DNA of 32,758 bases from Magnetospirillum sp. (GTDB lineage Bacteria; Pseudomonadota; Alphaproteobacteria; Rhodospirillales; Magnetospirillaceae): positions 1-32,758 of the forward strand of contig JACPDP010000014.1 in NCBI GenBank assembly GCA_016183945.1, given 5' to 3'. The position numbers were made by a program, and so were the translations under genes. The notes below the pieces were generated by a model. It saw only the letters and a list, made by a program, of their open reading frames with translations, made no database searches and was not told the DNA's origin. Positions 7,419 to 15,583 of this stretch are shown here, in pieces. How positions within the stretch are numbered: the stretch's first letter is position 1; the number at the start of each line of letters is the position of its first letter.

Positions 7419-8228
7419 TCATCTCCGCCGCAAATCCTTGAGCTTGACCAGATCGGCCACCGACATGGACATGGCGTAGCGGTAGCCCGCCACCACCCGT
7501 ACCGGGGCCAGTGCCGCCAGCTCATGGACCGGCGAGGCGAACAGCGACAGGGTGGCCGGTCCGCTCCAGATGGGCGACAGCCGCCGGTCGGCGGCGGAAA
7601 AGCGCACCAATTCATGCACCGCCGGGCGGTCATGCAGCCCGGCGGTGAGTTCGGGAAAATGGCGCAGTCCCACCACCGGCAGGCCGCCGGTCAGCCCCGG
7701 TGCCGTGGCGGCGGTCTCGGCCAGGGTCACCGTCGCCTCGGCCAACCGGCGCTCCTTGTGGGCCAGGGTGGCACCGAAGCGGCCGCCCGGACCAACCGCC
7801 GGGGCGGCGGCGCCCTCCACCTCCTGGGCGCGGGTGATCCACACCGAGGCGATCTGCTTGGGCAACCCCTGGATCAGTCCGCGCATCAGCGAGATATCCT
7901 GATCCACCAGGATATAGGGGCAGTACATCACCGCCTGGCCTTCGAAGCGGGCGGCCACCAGCATGAAGAATTCGCGGTATTGCGAGCGGCTGGGGTCGAG
8001 CAGCTCCTCGCCGGCCCCGGAACAGGCCTGCCAGTCGAAGAAATGGGCGACGGCGCGGCCGGGATGCTCGGGGTCGGGCTGCAGCCCCGGCGGCAGCACC
8101 GCCGCCACCGCCTCGGCGCGCGCCACGGTGTCGATCACCAGCCCGCTGCCGGCATAGTGCCAGGGCGGCGACGGCGCCAGGCTCGACCGCCCCTCGGGCG
8201 ACAGCGGCGTGGAAAAGCCCCGCAACAT
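7419..8228 (-). CDS. Acetoacetate decarboxylase-family protein
   Basis: A 269-residue protein with the ADC-family core: REFFMLVAARFEG near 85-97, CPYILVDQD near 103-111, then RGLIQGLPKQIASVW at about 116-130. In true acetoacetate decarboxylase two adjacent lysines occupy the PKK site; the first forms the Schiff base and the second lowers its pKa. Here the first is kept (Lys124) and the second is Gln, so the reaction may differ from acetoacetate decarboxylation, as in other members of the superfamily. ATG 8228 has AGGAGGA upstream. It lies 20 bases after the LpoA-like gene on the same strand, so the two are probably one transcript. The substrate is unknown. Confidence 0.72.
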   Translation of the reverse strand: MLRGFSTPLSPEGRSSLAPSPPWHYAGSGLVIDTVARAEAVAAVLPPGLQPDPEHPGRAVAHFFDWQACSGAGEELLDPSRSQYREFFMLVAARFEGQAVMYCPYILVDQDISLMRGLIQGLPKQIASVWITRAQEVEGAAAPAVGPGGRFGATLAHKERRLAEATVTLAETAATAPGLTGGLPVVGLRHFPELTAGLHDRPAVHELVRFSAADRRLSPIWSGPATLSLFASPVHELAALAPVRVVAGYRYAMSMSVADLVKLKDLRRR

Positions 8229-8248
8229 GGTAGTCCTCCTCGGTGTCA

Positions 8249-9709
8249 CTATTCCGCCGGGGCCTGCTGCCCCGCCACGAAGCTCTCCGGCGGCGGCGAG
8301 ATTTCCTTCGAGCCGTTGCGGGTGATCTCGCGCACCGCCAGGCCGCGCTCGGCGATGCCCTCGGCGGTCAGCCGGAAGATGCCGTCCACCCCGGCAAAGC
8401 CGTTGGGGTTCTGCAACGCCGCCGCGGGATAGCCGCCGACCCCCTGGCGGGCCAGCGCCCCGGCCAGCGCGGTGGCGTCGTAGGCGATGCCGGCCAGACT
8501 GCCGACGCGCGGCGGCACCGCGCCGAAGGCCCTCTCGTAGCGCCGCTCGAAATCGGCATGGGTCACGGGGGCCGGCGCCGGATACCAGCCGCCGATCAAT
8601 GCCGGCTCGACGCCCAGCTTGGGGTCGTCCCACAGCATGGTGCCCAGCAGCCGCACCTGCTCGCCGTCCAGGTCCCAATAGGCGAGCAACGAGGCGATGC
8701 TGCGCAGCCGCACCCCGTCGTCGGGAATCAATACGGCATCGAAAGGAGTATCGCCGAAGGTCTGCAGCGTATCGAGCTTCTTCATCACCGCCCTGGCGAC
8801 GTCATCGTTGCGGGCCGCCACCGCCGCCTTTTCGCGGGCCAGCGCGCGGGCCCGGGAGTCGAACTCGGCGAAGCGCTTGACCGCATTGGTGAGATCCTGC
8901 GCGGCCGGGTCGTAGAACTCGACGCGCACCACCTGCCCGCCGGCGGCGGCGGCGGCGGTCCTGGCGGCCTCGGCCACGGCGCGGCCGTAGTCGGTGGCGG
9001 GCGCCAGCACGGCGAGGCGGCTCTTGCCCTGGGACTGGGCGTAGGCCACCACGCGGGCGACCTGCGGCCCGGGCAGGAAGCCCATGGCGTAGACCCCCTG
9101 GCCGGCGGCGGTGCGGTCGGTGGTGAAGGCCAGCATGGGCACCGCCTGCTCGCGGGCCAGCGGCGCCACCGCCTTGACCTCGGGCGAGAACACCGGCCCC
9201 AGGATGACGTCGGCACCCTGGGCCAGCGCCATGCGCGCCGCGGCGGCGGCGCCCTCGGCGGTACCCTTGGTGTCGAGCGGGATCAGGTTGAAGCGGCCGT
9301 CGGCCACCTCGAACAGCGCCAGCTGGGCGGCGTTGGACAGGGTTTGGCCGAACACCGCATAGGGTCCGGTCAGCGGCAGCAGCAGCGCGGCGCGCACCTC
9401 ACCCTGCTCAAGGCCCTTGGGCGGCGCCCCCATCTGCGGACCGGGAACGGTGCCGGGAGGAGTCGGTTGGGTGGCGGGCGGCAGCGGCTCGGTCTGCACC
9501 TTGGGCGGCGCCTGCACCGCCGGCCGTGGCGGCTGCGGCGCCTGCGCCGATGTCTTCGGCGGCTCGGCGGCACGCGGCGGCGGCACCTGCGCCTGTGGTG
9601 CAGGCTTGGTTCCCCCCATCCATGGTGGTAAGTCTGCTTGTTGACAGCCGGCAACCAGCATCAGGGTGGCAAGCAATGGCAAGGCAGCGGCAAACCGGCG
9701 CAACGGCAT
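8249..9709 (-). CDS. LpoA/YraM-like lipoprotein (penicillin-binding protein activator family)
   Basis: A 486-residue lipoprotein. The signal peptide ends in LMLVAGC (Cys22), followed by a Pro/Ala-rich linker (about 28-95) and a type-I periplasmic-binding fold (about 105-470) starting at VRAALLLPLTGPYAVFG. This matches the C-terminal half of LpoA, the outer-membrane activator of PBP1A, and the general Leu/Ile/Val-binding fold. The divergent neighbour is rsmI, then yraN and a dual-BON lipoprotein, as in enterobacteria, which favours the LpoA-like reading. A GGAGG abuts the ATG at 9709; the spacing is better for TTG at 9703 (MRRFAAAL), so that may be the true start. The 5' end overlaps that of rsmI on the opposite strand. 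Confidence 0.78.
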   Translation of the reverse strand: MPLRRFAAALPLLATLMLVAGCQQADLPPWMGGTKPAPQAQVPPPRAAEPPKTSAQAPQPPRPAVQAPPKVQTEPLPPATQPTPPGTVPGPQMGAPPKGLEQGEVRAALLLPLTGPYAVFGQTLSNAAQLALFEVADGRFNLIPLDTKGTAEGAAAAARMALAQGADVILGPVFSPEVKAVAPLAREQAVPMLAFTTDRTAAGQGVYAMGFLPGPQVARVVAYAQSQGKSRLAVLAPATDYGRAVAEAARTAAAAAGGQVVRVEFYDPAAQDLTNAVKRFAEFDSRARALAREKAAVAARNDDVARAVMKKLDTLQTFGDTPFDAVLIPDDGVRLRSIASLLAYWDLDGEQVRLLGTMLWDDPKLGVEPALIGGWYPAPAPVTHADFERRYERAFGAVPPRVGSLAGIAYDATALAGALARQGVGGYPAAALQNPNGFAGVDGIFRLTAEGIAERGLAVREITRNGSKEISPPPESFVAGQQAPAE

Positions 9710-10611
9710 CCTCCGGGGAAGTCGACGGCGGGCCAGAGGGTAGACCGCGCCGGATCGGAAGTAAACCGGCGGCGGGGCTCTATCTGGTGGCTACTCCCAT
9801 CGGCAACATCCGCGACATCACGCTGCGGGCGCTGGACGTGCTGAGCGAAGCCGACATCGTGGCCTGCGAGGACAGCCGGGTCACCGGCAAGCTGTTGATG
9901 CTGCTGGGCCTCAAGCGCCCGCTGCTGCCCTATCACGAGCACAACGCCGAAAAGGCCGGCCGCGAGCTGATGGCCCATCTCAAGCAGGGAGCGGTGGTGG
10001 CGCTGGTGTCCGACGCCGGCACGCCGCTGGTTGCCGATCCCGGCTGGGCGTTGGTGCGCGCCTGCATCGCGGACCAGGTACCGGTCACCGCGGTGCCGGG
10101 CCCGTCGGCGGCGCTGGCGGCGCTGCAATTGTCGGGGCTGCCGGCCGACCGGTTCCTGTTCGCCGGCTTTCTGCCGGTCAAGGGAGCGGCGCGGCGCGCG
10201 GTGTTGAAGGAGCTGGAGGCCTGCCCCGCCACCCTGGTGTTCTACGAGGCGCCCCACCGCGTGCCCGAGGCGCTGGCCGACATGGCCGCCGTCCTGGGCA
10301 ACCGCGAGGCCGCGGTGGCGCGCGAGCTGACCAAGCTGCACGAGGAGGTGGCCCGCGGCCGGCTGTTCGAGCTCTCGAACCGGTTCGCCGAAGCCGGCCC
10401 GCCCAAGGGCGAGGTGGTGGTGGTGGTGGCGCCGCCCGGCGCCGCCTCGCCCACCACCCCCGAGGAGCTGGACCAGCGCCTCGCGGCCGCGGTCGCCGGC
10501 GGCGCCTCGATCAAGGACGCCGCCGCCCTCATCGCCGCCGAGACCGGCCACCCGCGCCGCGAGGTCTATGCCCGGGCGCTGCGACTGTTCCGAGGGAGGA
10601 ACGAAGAATGA
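9676..10611 (+). CDS. rsmI: 16S rRNA (cytidine1402-2'-O)-methyltransferase RsmI
   Basis: A 311-residue tetrapyrrole-methylase-fold enzyme. It has GLYLVATPIGNIRDITLRAL at 34-53, ACEDSRVTGKLL, ALVSDAGTPLVADPG, TAVPGPSAALAAL and FLFAGFLP, all diagnostic for RsmI (YraL), which 2'-O-methylates C1402 in the ribosomal decoding centre using SAM. ATG 9676 has AGGGTGG upstream. It gives a non-conserved 33-residue N-terminal extension, but no other start codon occurs in frame before the conserved region. The first 34 bases therefore overlap the start of the divergent LpoA-like gene. The C terminus (about 260-311) has the usual small helical domain. Repeat copy A separates it from yraN. Confidence 0.93.
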   Translation: MARQRQTGATASSGEVDGGPEGRPRRIGSKPAAGLYLVATPIGNIRDITLRALDVLSEADIVACEDSRVTGKLLMLLGLKRPLLPYHEHNAEKAGRELMAHLKQGAVVALVSDAGTPLVADPGWALVRACIADQVPVTAVPGPSAALAALQLSGLPADRFLFAGFLPVKGAARRAVLKELEACPATLVFYEAPHRVPEALADMAAVLGNREAAVARELTKLHEEVARGRLFELSNRFAEAGPPKGEVVVVVAPPGAASPTTPEELDQRLAAAVAGGASIKDAAALIAAETGHPRREVYARALRLFRGRNEE

Positions 10612-10629
10612 GGGTCCCAACACTTTCAA

Positions 10630-10767
10630 CCCTCCCCTGCCGCAGGCGGGGGAGGGCAGGGTGGGGGCCCAACGAGCGCAGCGAGGCGGGAGTTTGTCCG
10701 CCGGCACCACTCCCGCGCTTCGCTTGGGCCCCCACCCAACCCTCCCCCGGCTGCGCCAGGGGAGGGC
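10630..10767. repeat. Intergenic repeat, copy A (arms exchanged)
   Basis: A three-hairpin element. The left hairpin has CCTCCCCTGCCGC...GGCGGGGGAGG. The middle is a long inverted repeat bounded by GTGGGGGCCCAA (10661) and TTGGGCCCCCAC. The right hairpin has CCTCCCCCGGCTGCGCCAGGGG. It fills nearly the whole gap between rsmI and yraN. Compared with copies B and C, the two inner arms are exchanged while the central TTGTCCGCCGGCACC keeps its orientation. The reading frames through it are repeat-derived and not genes. Confidence 0.85.
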
Positions 10768-10801
10768 CGGCGCCAACTCGCGTCAGCGGCCCCGCAACCC
10801 C

Positions 10802-11197
10802 ATGACCCGTCAGGCCGCCCGTCAGCGGGGCCGGTTCGCCGAAGTCCTGGCCGTCCTGCTGCTGCGCCTCAAGGGGTTCAGCATCCTCGATCGCGGCATG
10901 GTGAGCGGGCGCGGCTCGGGGGCCGGCGAGGTGGACATCGTCGCCCGCCGCGGCCGCGTGCTGGCCTTCGTCGAGGTCAAGGCGCGACCCAGCACGGCCG
11001 AAGCGGCCGAAGCCATATCCGCGCGGCAGCGTCGCCGCATCGTGCGCGGCGCCGAGGCGTTCCTCGCCCGCCGCCCCGAACTGGCCGGCCTCGACATCCG
11101 CTTCGACGCCGTGCTGGTGGCACCGGGGCGCTGGCCCAGGCATGTCATTGCCGCCTGGTGGCCGGAAGGGCGGCGGGATGGGCGTATGGATGCTTGA
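10802..11197 (+). CDS. yraN: YraN family (UPF0102) nuclease-fold protein
   Basis: A 131-residue protein of the UPF0102 family. RQRGRFAEVLA begins the conserved core. GEVDIVARRG (Glu43, Asp45) and AFVEVKAR (Glu58, Lys60) form the D-x(n)-ExK arrangement of restriction-endonuclease-like folds, so a nuclease or Holliday-junction-type activity is often suggested but not proven. The start ATG 10802 lies immediately after repeat copy A and has no clear Shine-Dalgarno. Translation may depend on the upstream rsmI transcript and the repeat structure. It sits in the conserved order rsmI-yraN-dolP. Confidence 0.88.
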   Translation: MTRQAARQRGRFAEVLAVLLLRLKGFSILDRGMVSGRGSGAGEVDIVARRGRVLAFVEVKARPSTAEAAEAISARQRRRIVRGAEAFLARRPELAGLDIRFDAVLVAPGRWPRHVIAAWWPEGRRDGRMDA

Positions 11198-11254
11198 GGC
11201 CGGGCGGCCGCATCCTTAGACTGGGGCCGGTCCAACTGAAGAGGTGACTTCCCC

Positions 11255-11854
11255 GTGACCGCCACTCGACTGCCGCATGCCGCCCTTCTGCTCGCCGCCG
11301 CCCTCGGCCTCGGCGCCTGCGCCCCCACGGTGATCGGAGCCGGCGCCACCGCCGGCGTCGCCGCCGCCGAGGAGCGCGGCATCGAAGGCGCCATCGACGA
11401 CGTCAAGATCCGCGCCGAGATCAACCATTACTGGTTCCAACACGATATCGAGATGTACCGGCAGGTGGCGCTGACCATCAGCGAGGGCCGGGTGCTGCTG
11501 ACCGGCATCGTGCCCAGGCCGGAGGCCCGCGTCGACGCGGTGCGACTGGCCTGGCAGGCCGCCGGGGTCAAGGAGGTCATCAACGAGGTCCAGGTCGGCG
11601 ACAGCTCGGTGATCGAGTCGGGGCGCGATGTGGTGATTTCGCAGAAGCTCAAGGGCCGGCTGATGTTCGACAAGGAAATCCGCAACATCAACTATACCGT
11701 CGAGGTGGTGGACGGCGTCGTCTACCTGATGGGCATCGCCCAGAATGACGGCGAGCTGGAGCGCGTCATTGCCCATGCCCGCGATATTTCCGGGGTGAAG
11801 CGGGTGGTGAACCATGTGCGGCTGCGCAACGATCCCCGCCGGGTCTCCGGCTGA
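11255..11854 (+). CDS. Dual BON-domain outer-membrane lipoprotein, DolP/YraP-like
   Basis: A 199-residue lipoprotein starting at GTG 11255, with GAGG about ten bases upstream. The lipobox is LGLGAC (Cys22). Two BON domains follow, about 45-112 (IDDVKIRAEIN to VKEVINEVQV) and 122-192 (VISQKLKGRL to VKRVVNHVRL), each with the characteristic GxVxLxG turn (GRVLLTGIV, GVVYLMGIA). DolP (YraP) of E. coli has the same layout and supports outer-membrane integrity and BAM function. The position two genes after rsmI agrees. Its stop is followed by the next ATG with two intervening bases, so it is in an operon with the SirB1-like gene. Confidence 0.87.
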   Translation: MTATRLPHAALLLAAALGLGACAPTVIGAGATAGVAAAEERGIEGAIDDVKIRAEINHYWFQHDIEMYRQVALTISEGRVLLTGIVPRPEARVDAVRLAWQAAGVKEVINEVQVGDSSVIESGRDVVISQKLKGRLMFDKEIRNINYTVEVVDGVVYLMGIAQNDGELERVIAHARDISGVKRVVNHVRLRNDPRRVSG

Positions 11855-11856
11855 CC

Positions 11857-12678
11857 ATGACGGCAGCGAGCCAGCCGCCCAGGATACGGCTGGCCGCCCT
11901 GGCCAATGCCGCCGACGCCGACATCGACCCGACCGAGGTCGCCCTGCTGCTGGCCACGCTGCAGCGGCCGCGCCGGCCCATCGAGCCTCACCTCGCCCAC
12001 CTGGCCGCCCTGGCCGCCGAGGTCGCCGAAGCGGTGGCGGACACCGGCGCCGAGGCGCGGGCGCGGGCCCTGGCCGAGGTGCTGGGTCGCCGCCACGATT
12101 TCGGCGGTGACGACAGCGACCCCGCCGGCGCCACCCTGATCGATGTGCTGCAGGAGCGCCGCGGCACCCCCGAGGCGCTTGGCCTGCTGTGGCTGGCGGT
12201 GGCGCGGCGTGCCGGCTGGCGCGCCGAGGCGCTGGCCTTCCCCGCCCATCTTTTGGTGCGCATCGAGGACGATACCGGCGGACGGGCGATCGTCGACCCC
12301 TTCGCCGGCGGCGCGATGGTGGACGCCCCCGCCATGCGTGCCCAACTGAAGGCGGTGTGCGGCGCCGCCGCCGAGCTGGAGCCGGACCACCACGCGCCGC
12401 TCGGCGCCCGCCCGCTGCTGATTCGCCTGGAGAATGCCGCCAAGCTGTGTCTGCTGCGGGCCGGCCAGGTCGAGGCGGCGCTGGCGGTCGTGGAGGGCAT
12501 CCTGCTGTTCGCCCCCGATCAGGCGGCGCTGTGGCGGGAAGCCGGGATGATGCACATGCGGCTCGATCACATGAGCGAGGCGGTGGCGGCGCTGGAACAG
12601 TTCGTCGCCCGCACCGGCAACACGCAGGCCAAGGCCCGCACCCAGGCGCTGCTGGCCGAACTCAAGGGGCGGATGTAG
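11857..12678 (+). CDS. SirB1-family protein (transglutaminase-like plus TPR)
   Basis: A 273-residue cytoplasmic protein. The middle (about 85-165) has the SirB1/Transglut_core2 pattern: [20 protein letters not shown], then [14 protein letters not shown] and AIVDPFAGG. In this family the conserved His and Asp are in FPgHFLv and DPF, and both are kept here. The C terminus (about 200-270) has TPR-like helices ([26 protein letters not shown] and the following repeat). Family members are conserved in proteobacteria but their activity is unknown. The gene begins two bases after the DolP-like gene and precedes gshB by 58 bases, so it is probably read from the same transcript. Confidence 0.8.
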   Translation: MTAASQPPRIRLAALANAADADIDPTEVALLLATLQRPRRPIEPHLAHLAALAAEVAEAVADTGAEARARALAEVLGRRHDFGGDDSDPAGATLIDVLQERRGTPEALGLLWLAVARRAGWRAEALAFPAHLLVRIEDDTGGRAIVDPFAGGAMVDAPAMRAQLKAVCGAAAELEPDHHAPLGARPLLIRLENAAKLCLLRAGQVEAALAVVEGILLFAPDQAALWREAGMMHMRLDHMSEAVAALEQFVARTGNTQAKARTQALLAELKGRM

Positions 12679-12736
12679 GATTGCCCCGGGTGTGTCCCCA
12701 AGGCACCTCGTTTCTGCCCGAATCCGGAGAACGCTC

Positions 12737-13702
12737 ATGAGCCTCGCCGTCGGCCTTCAAATGGACCCCATGGAGTCCATCAACATCGACGCCGATTCCA
12801 CCTTCGCGCTGGCACTGGAGGGGCAGGCACGGGGCCATGCGCTGTTCCACTATCTGCCGCAGCACCTGTCCTTGAAGAACGGCCGGGTCTCGGCCTGGGT
12901 GCGGCAACTGCACGTCCAGCGGGTCAAGGGCGATCATTTCCGCCTGGGCGAAGCCCAGCTGGTGGACCTCGCCACCCTGGACGTGGTGCTGATGCGCCAG
13001 GACCCGCCCTTCGACATGGCCTATATCACCGCCACCCATCTGCTGGAGCACATCCATCCGGAGACTCTGGTGGTGAACGACCCGGTTCAGGTGCGCAACG
13101 CGCCCGAGAAGCTGCTGGTCACTCATTTCGAGGGCTTGCTGCCGCCGACCCTGATCACCTCGGACCGCCGCCACATCCTGGAGTTCCGCGCCGAGTACAA
13201 GGACATCGTGCTGAAACCCCTGTTCGGCAACGGCGGCGCCGGGGTGTTCCACGTCACGCCGGGCGACGAGAACCTCAACAGCCTGCTGGAGCTGTTCACC
13301 CAGCTCTATCGCGAGCCGGTGATCGTGCAGCAATACCTGCCTCAGGTCCGCGCCGGCGACAAGCGCATCATCCTGGTGGACGGCGTGCCGGCGGGGGCGG
13401 TCAACCGGGTGCCGCAGGGCGGCGAGGCGCGCTCGAACCTTCACGTCGGCGGCACCGCCTGCAAAGCCGAGCTGACGGCGCGGGACCGCGAAATCTGCGA
13501 CGCCATCGGCCCCACCTTGTCGGCCCGCGGCTTGATTTTCGTCGGCATCGACGTCATCGGCGACCATCTCACCGAGATCAACGTCACCTCGCCCACCGGG
13601 ATCCAGGAGATCAACCGCTTCGACGCGGTCAAAATCGAGTCGCAAATCTGGGACGCCATCGAAATCCGCCGAGCCGCCATCGCCCCGGCGCCAACGGCGT
13701 AG
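12737..13702 (+). CDS. gshB: Glutathione synthetase
   Basis: A 321-residue ATP-grasp ligase that joins gamma-glutamylcysteine and glycine, the second step of glutathione synthesis. Family markers include [11 protein letters not shown] at the N terminus, [11 protein letters not shown] near 90-100, [15 protein letters not shown], the ATP-grasp lysine and glycine-rich loop [13 protein letters not shown] (about 168-180), [17 protein letters not shown] (about 225-241) and the metal/substrate segment [19 protein letters not shown]. The start at ATG 12737 has GGAGA six bases upstream. Length and motifs match the usual proteobacterial enzyme. It ends the plus-strand cluster that starts at rsmI. Confidence 0.95.
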   Translation: MSLAVGLQMDPMESINIDADSTFALALEGQARGHALFHYLPQHLSLKNGRVSAWVRQLHVQRVKGDHFRLGEAQLVDLATLDVVLMRQDPPFDMAYITATHLLEHIHPETLVVNDPVQVRNAPEKLLVTHFEGLLPPTLITSDRRHILEFRAEYKDIVLKPLFGNGGAGVFHVTPGDENLNSLLELFTQLYREPVIVQQYLPQVRAGDKRIILVDGVPAGAVNRVPQGGEARSNLHVGGTACKAELTARDREICDAIGPTLSARGLIFVGIDVIGDHLTEINVTSPTGIQEINRFDAVKIESQIWDAIEIRRAAIAPAPTA

Positions 13703-13888
13703 ACAGCTTAAAACAGAGCAATTTCAACGCCGTCGCCGACAATCTTCACCGTGCGGCCTTCATATGGAGTTGCGGTGGCGGGCCGGGCGGTCCCACATCT
13801 TCGTTTGTAGTTGTTGCGCAACTGCGTTGCGAGTTGCCGGGACTCTCCCCGTTCCGCCGCAGCAACGTCCACCGGCCCGTCACCTCAT

Positions 13889-13945
13889 CACCCTGCGGCG
13901 CCGGGCCTCCCCCGGCTTCGCCAGGGGAAGCCCGGCCCCAGGGTG
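13889..13945. terminator. Nested palindrome between gshB and the sensor kinase
   Basis: CACCCTG pairs with CAGGGTG, GCCGGGC with GCCCGGC, and an inner CTCCCCC/AGGGG stem closes on GGCTTCGCC. The inner part resembles the right-hand hairpin of repeats A-C, so it is likely a repeat-derived hairpin now placed between converging genes, where it could stop transcription from both sides. No long T-tract follows. The rest of the 264-base gap shows no gene. Confidence 0.5.
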
Positions 13946-13966
13946 CGTCTAACCCATTGATATGGC

Positions 13967-15445
13967 TTATTGCGCCAGCGGCAGGGTGAAGCGGAAGACG
14001 CTGCCGCCATCCGGGGCCGGGTCGATCCAGATGCTGCCGCCGTGGCGCTCGATGATCTTCTTGGCGATGGCGAGGCCGATGCCGGTGCCGGGATAGGCAC
14101 CGCGGGCGTGCAGCCGCTGGAAGATCAGGAACACCCGCTCGCGGCAATCCTCGGGAATGCCGATACCGTTGTCCCGCACCGAGAAGGTGGCCCAGCCGGA
14201 CTCGGCCACCACCGCCCCGATTTCCACGCGCGGCAGCCGATCGGGGTGGCGATATTTGACGGCATTGCCCACCAGATTCTGGAACAGCCGCGCCAGCAGC
14301 GCCGCCTCGCCCCGCACCGCCGGCAGCGGCGCCGGCCGGACGATTTCCGCCTGGGATTCCGCCACCGCGGCGGCCAGGTTGGCCAGGGCGGCGTCGAGCG
14401 CCAGATCGGTGTCCACCGCCGTGAAGGCGGTTGGGCCGCGGTCGACCCGCGAGTAGGCCAGCAGGTCGTCGATCATCGCCTTCATGCGGCTGGCGCCGTC
14501 GGTCATGAAGCCGATGAACTCGCGCCCCTCGTCGTCGAGGCGTTCGCCGTAGCGCCGGTCGATGAGCTGGGCGTAGGTGCCCATCATGCGCAAGGGTTCC
14601 TGCAGGTCGTGCGACGCGACGTAGGCGAAATTCTCCAACTCGCTGTTGGAGCGGGCCAACTCGTCCACCACGGAACGCAACTCGGTGGTGCGTTCGGCGA
14701 TCAGGCGGTCTTGGCCGGCCTTGGCATCGGCCAGCACCCGCCAGCTTTGCTTCAGCCGGGCGATAAAGAGCAGCGAGGCGCCCCACAGCAGCACAAAGCC
14801 GGCGCCATGGACCATGATCGTGTGGTGGCGCTGCGGTTCGAGCGCGGCGAAGATGGGGGCGGCGGGCAGGCTGACGCTGATGCCGCCGCGCACGTCGCCC
14901 AGCCGATAGCCCTGCCTGGCATGGCATTGCAGGCACGGCTTCTCCACCGTGAGCGCCGCCATGTAGCGGAAGGCCTGGCCGCCCTCGAAGGCGGTCAGTT
15001 CGAGCACCTCGCGGCCGCCCGCCTCGAAGCCAGCCAAGGCCTTGGCCTCCCAGGGGTCGGGCGCGTTGGCGGGGCGGATCGGGTTGGTCGAGGTGATGTG
15101 GAACTGCATGCCTTTCCGGGCACGGAACAGCTCGGACAACTGCCGCGTCATATAGGCCGGATTGACCTTGGTGTAGGGCTTCCCGAAGATTTCGACGTCG
15201 CGCTCGGACTGGTCGAGATAGGGGTTGGGCGGGGTGGACTCGTCCACCAGGGCGTAGAGACCGTTGTGGCCGGCATTCCACAGCCGCATGGTCTCGACCA
15301 TGGAGAACAGCATGCGCGCCCGCGCCTCGGCGAGATCGCGGACCTGATGGTCGTGCAGAGCCACGCTCCACCACAGCGACGCCGACACCAGCGCCGCCCA
15401 GAAGGCGAAGGACAGGATTTCCAGAAGAATACCCTTCGGTCGCAT
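13967..15445 (-). CDS. Sensor histidine kinase with periplasmic haem-binding Tll0287-like domain
   Basis: A 492-residue membrane kinase. TM1 is at about 10-30 and TM2 at about 208-229. The periplasmic part between them is a Tll0287-like (DUF3365) domain, with TPPNPYLD near 71-78, NPAYMTRQL near 95-103 and CLQCHARQGYRLGDVRGG from 171. Cys171-Cys174-His175 is a CXXCH c-type haem site. After TM2 a coiled segment (about 230-270) leads to the DHp helix with phospho-His279 (YVASHDLQEPLR). The HATPase has NLVGNAVKYR (N box), DNGIGIP (G1), FLIFQRLH (F box) and GTGIGLAIAKKI (G2). It is a complete kinase without its own receiver, and no regulator gene is adjacent, so its partner is elsewhere. The haem suggests sensing of redox state or a gas ligand (inference). 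The leader is weak (GGCGG before ATG). Confidence 0.9.
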   Translation of the reverse strand: MRPKGILLEILSFAFWAALVSASLWWSVALHDHQVRDLAEARARMLFSMVETMRLWNAGHNGLYALVDESTPPNPYLDQSERDVEIFGKPYTKVNPAYMTRQLSELFRARKGMQFHITSTNPIRPANAPDPWEAKALAGFEAGGREVLELTAFEGGQAFRYMAALTVEKPCLQCHARQGYRLGDVRGGISVSLPAAPIFAALEPQRHHTIMVHGAGFVLLWGASLLFIARLKQSWRVLADAKAGQDRLIAERTTELRSVVDELARSNSELENFAYVASHDLQEPLRMMGTYAQLIDRRYGERLDDEGREFIGFMTDGASRMKAMIDDLLAYSRVDRGPTAFTAVDTDLALDAALANLAAAVAESQAEIVRPAPLPAVRGEAALLARLFQNLVGNAVKYRHPDRLPRVEIGAVVAESGWATFSVRDNGIGIPEDCRERVFLIFQRLHARGAYPGTGIGLAIAKKIIERHGGSIWIDPAPDGGSVFRFTLPLAQ

Positions 15446-15480
15446 CAGCGGAATCCGCCCATGGCGCCCAAATCCCTAGG

Positions 15481-15501
15481 TTGACAAAGTACACCCGTCA
15501 A
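15481..15501. promoter_or_regulatory. TTGAC inverted pair upstream of the sensor kinase
   Basis: TTGAC (15481-15485) and GTCAA (15497-15501) form an inverted pair 36 bases upstream of the kinase start. Either can serve as a -35 box (TTGACA on plus, TTGACG on minus). The minus-strand element is suitably placed to drive the kinase, but no good -10 box is evident, so this is a weak call. Confidence 0.3.
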
Positions 15502-15583
15502 CTGTCGATTCCAATGATGGTTACCTCGCGGCAACTATACGAATCCCGCATGGGCTTCGATAGAGGCAACCCTGGTGCCGGCT

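Noticed and set aside
8243..9631. Long plus-strand frame opposite the LpoA-like gene
   Set aside because: Arg/Gly/His-rich shadow; the minus strand has a lipobox and a recognisable fold.
10612..10801. Frames through repeat copy A that would extend RsmI or YraN
   Set aside because: The same translated strings occur at the other repeat copies, so they are repeat-encoded; YraN family members begin at the RQRGRFAE segment.
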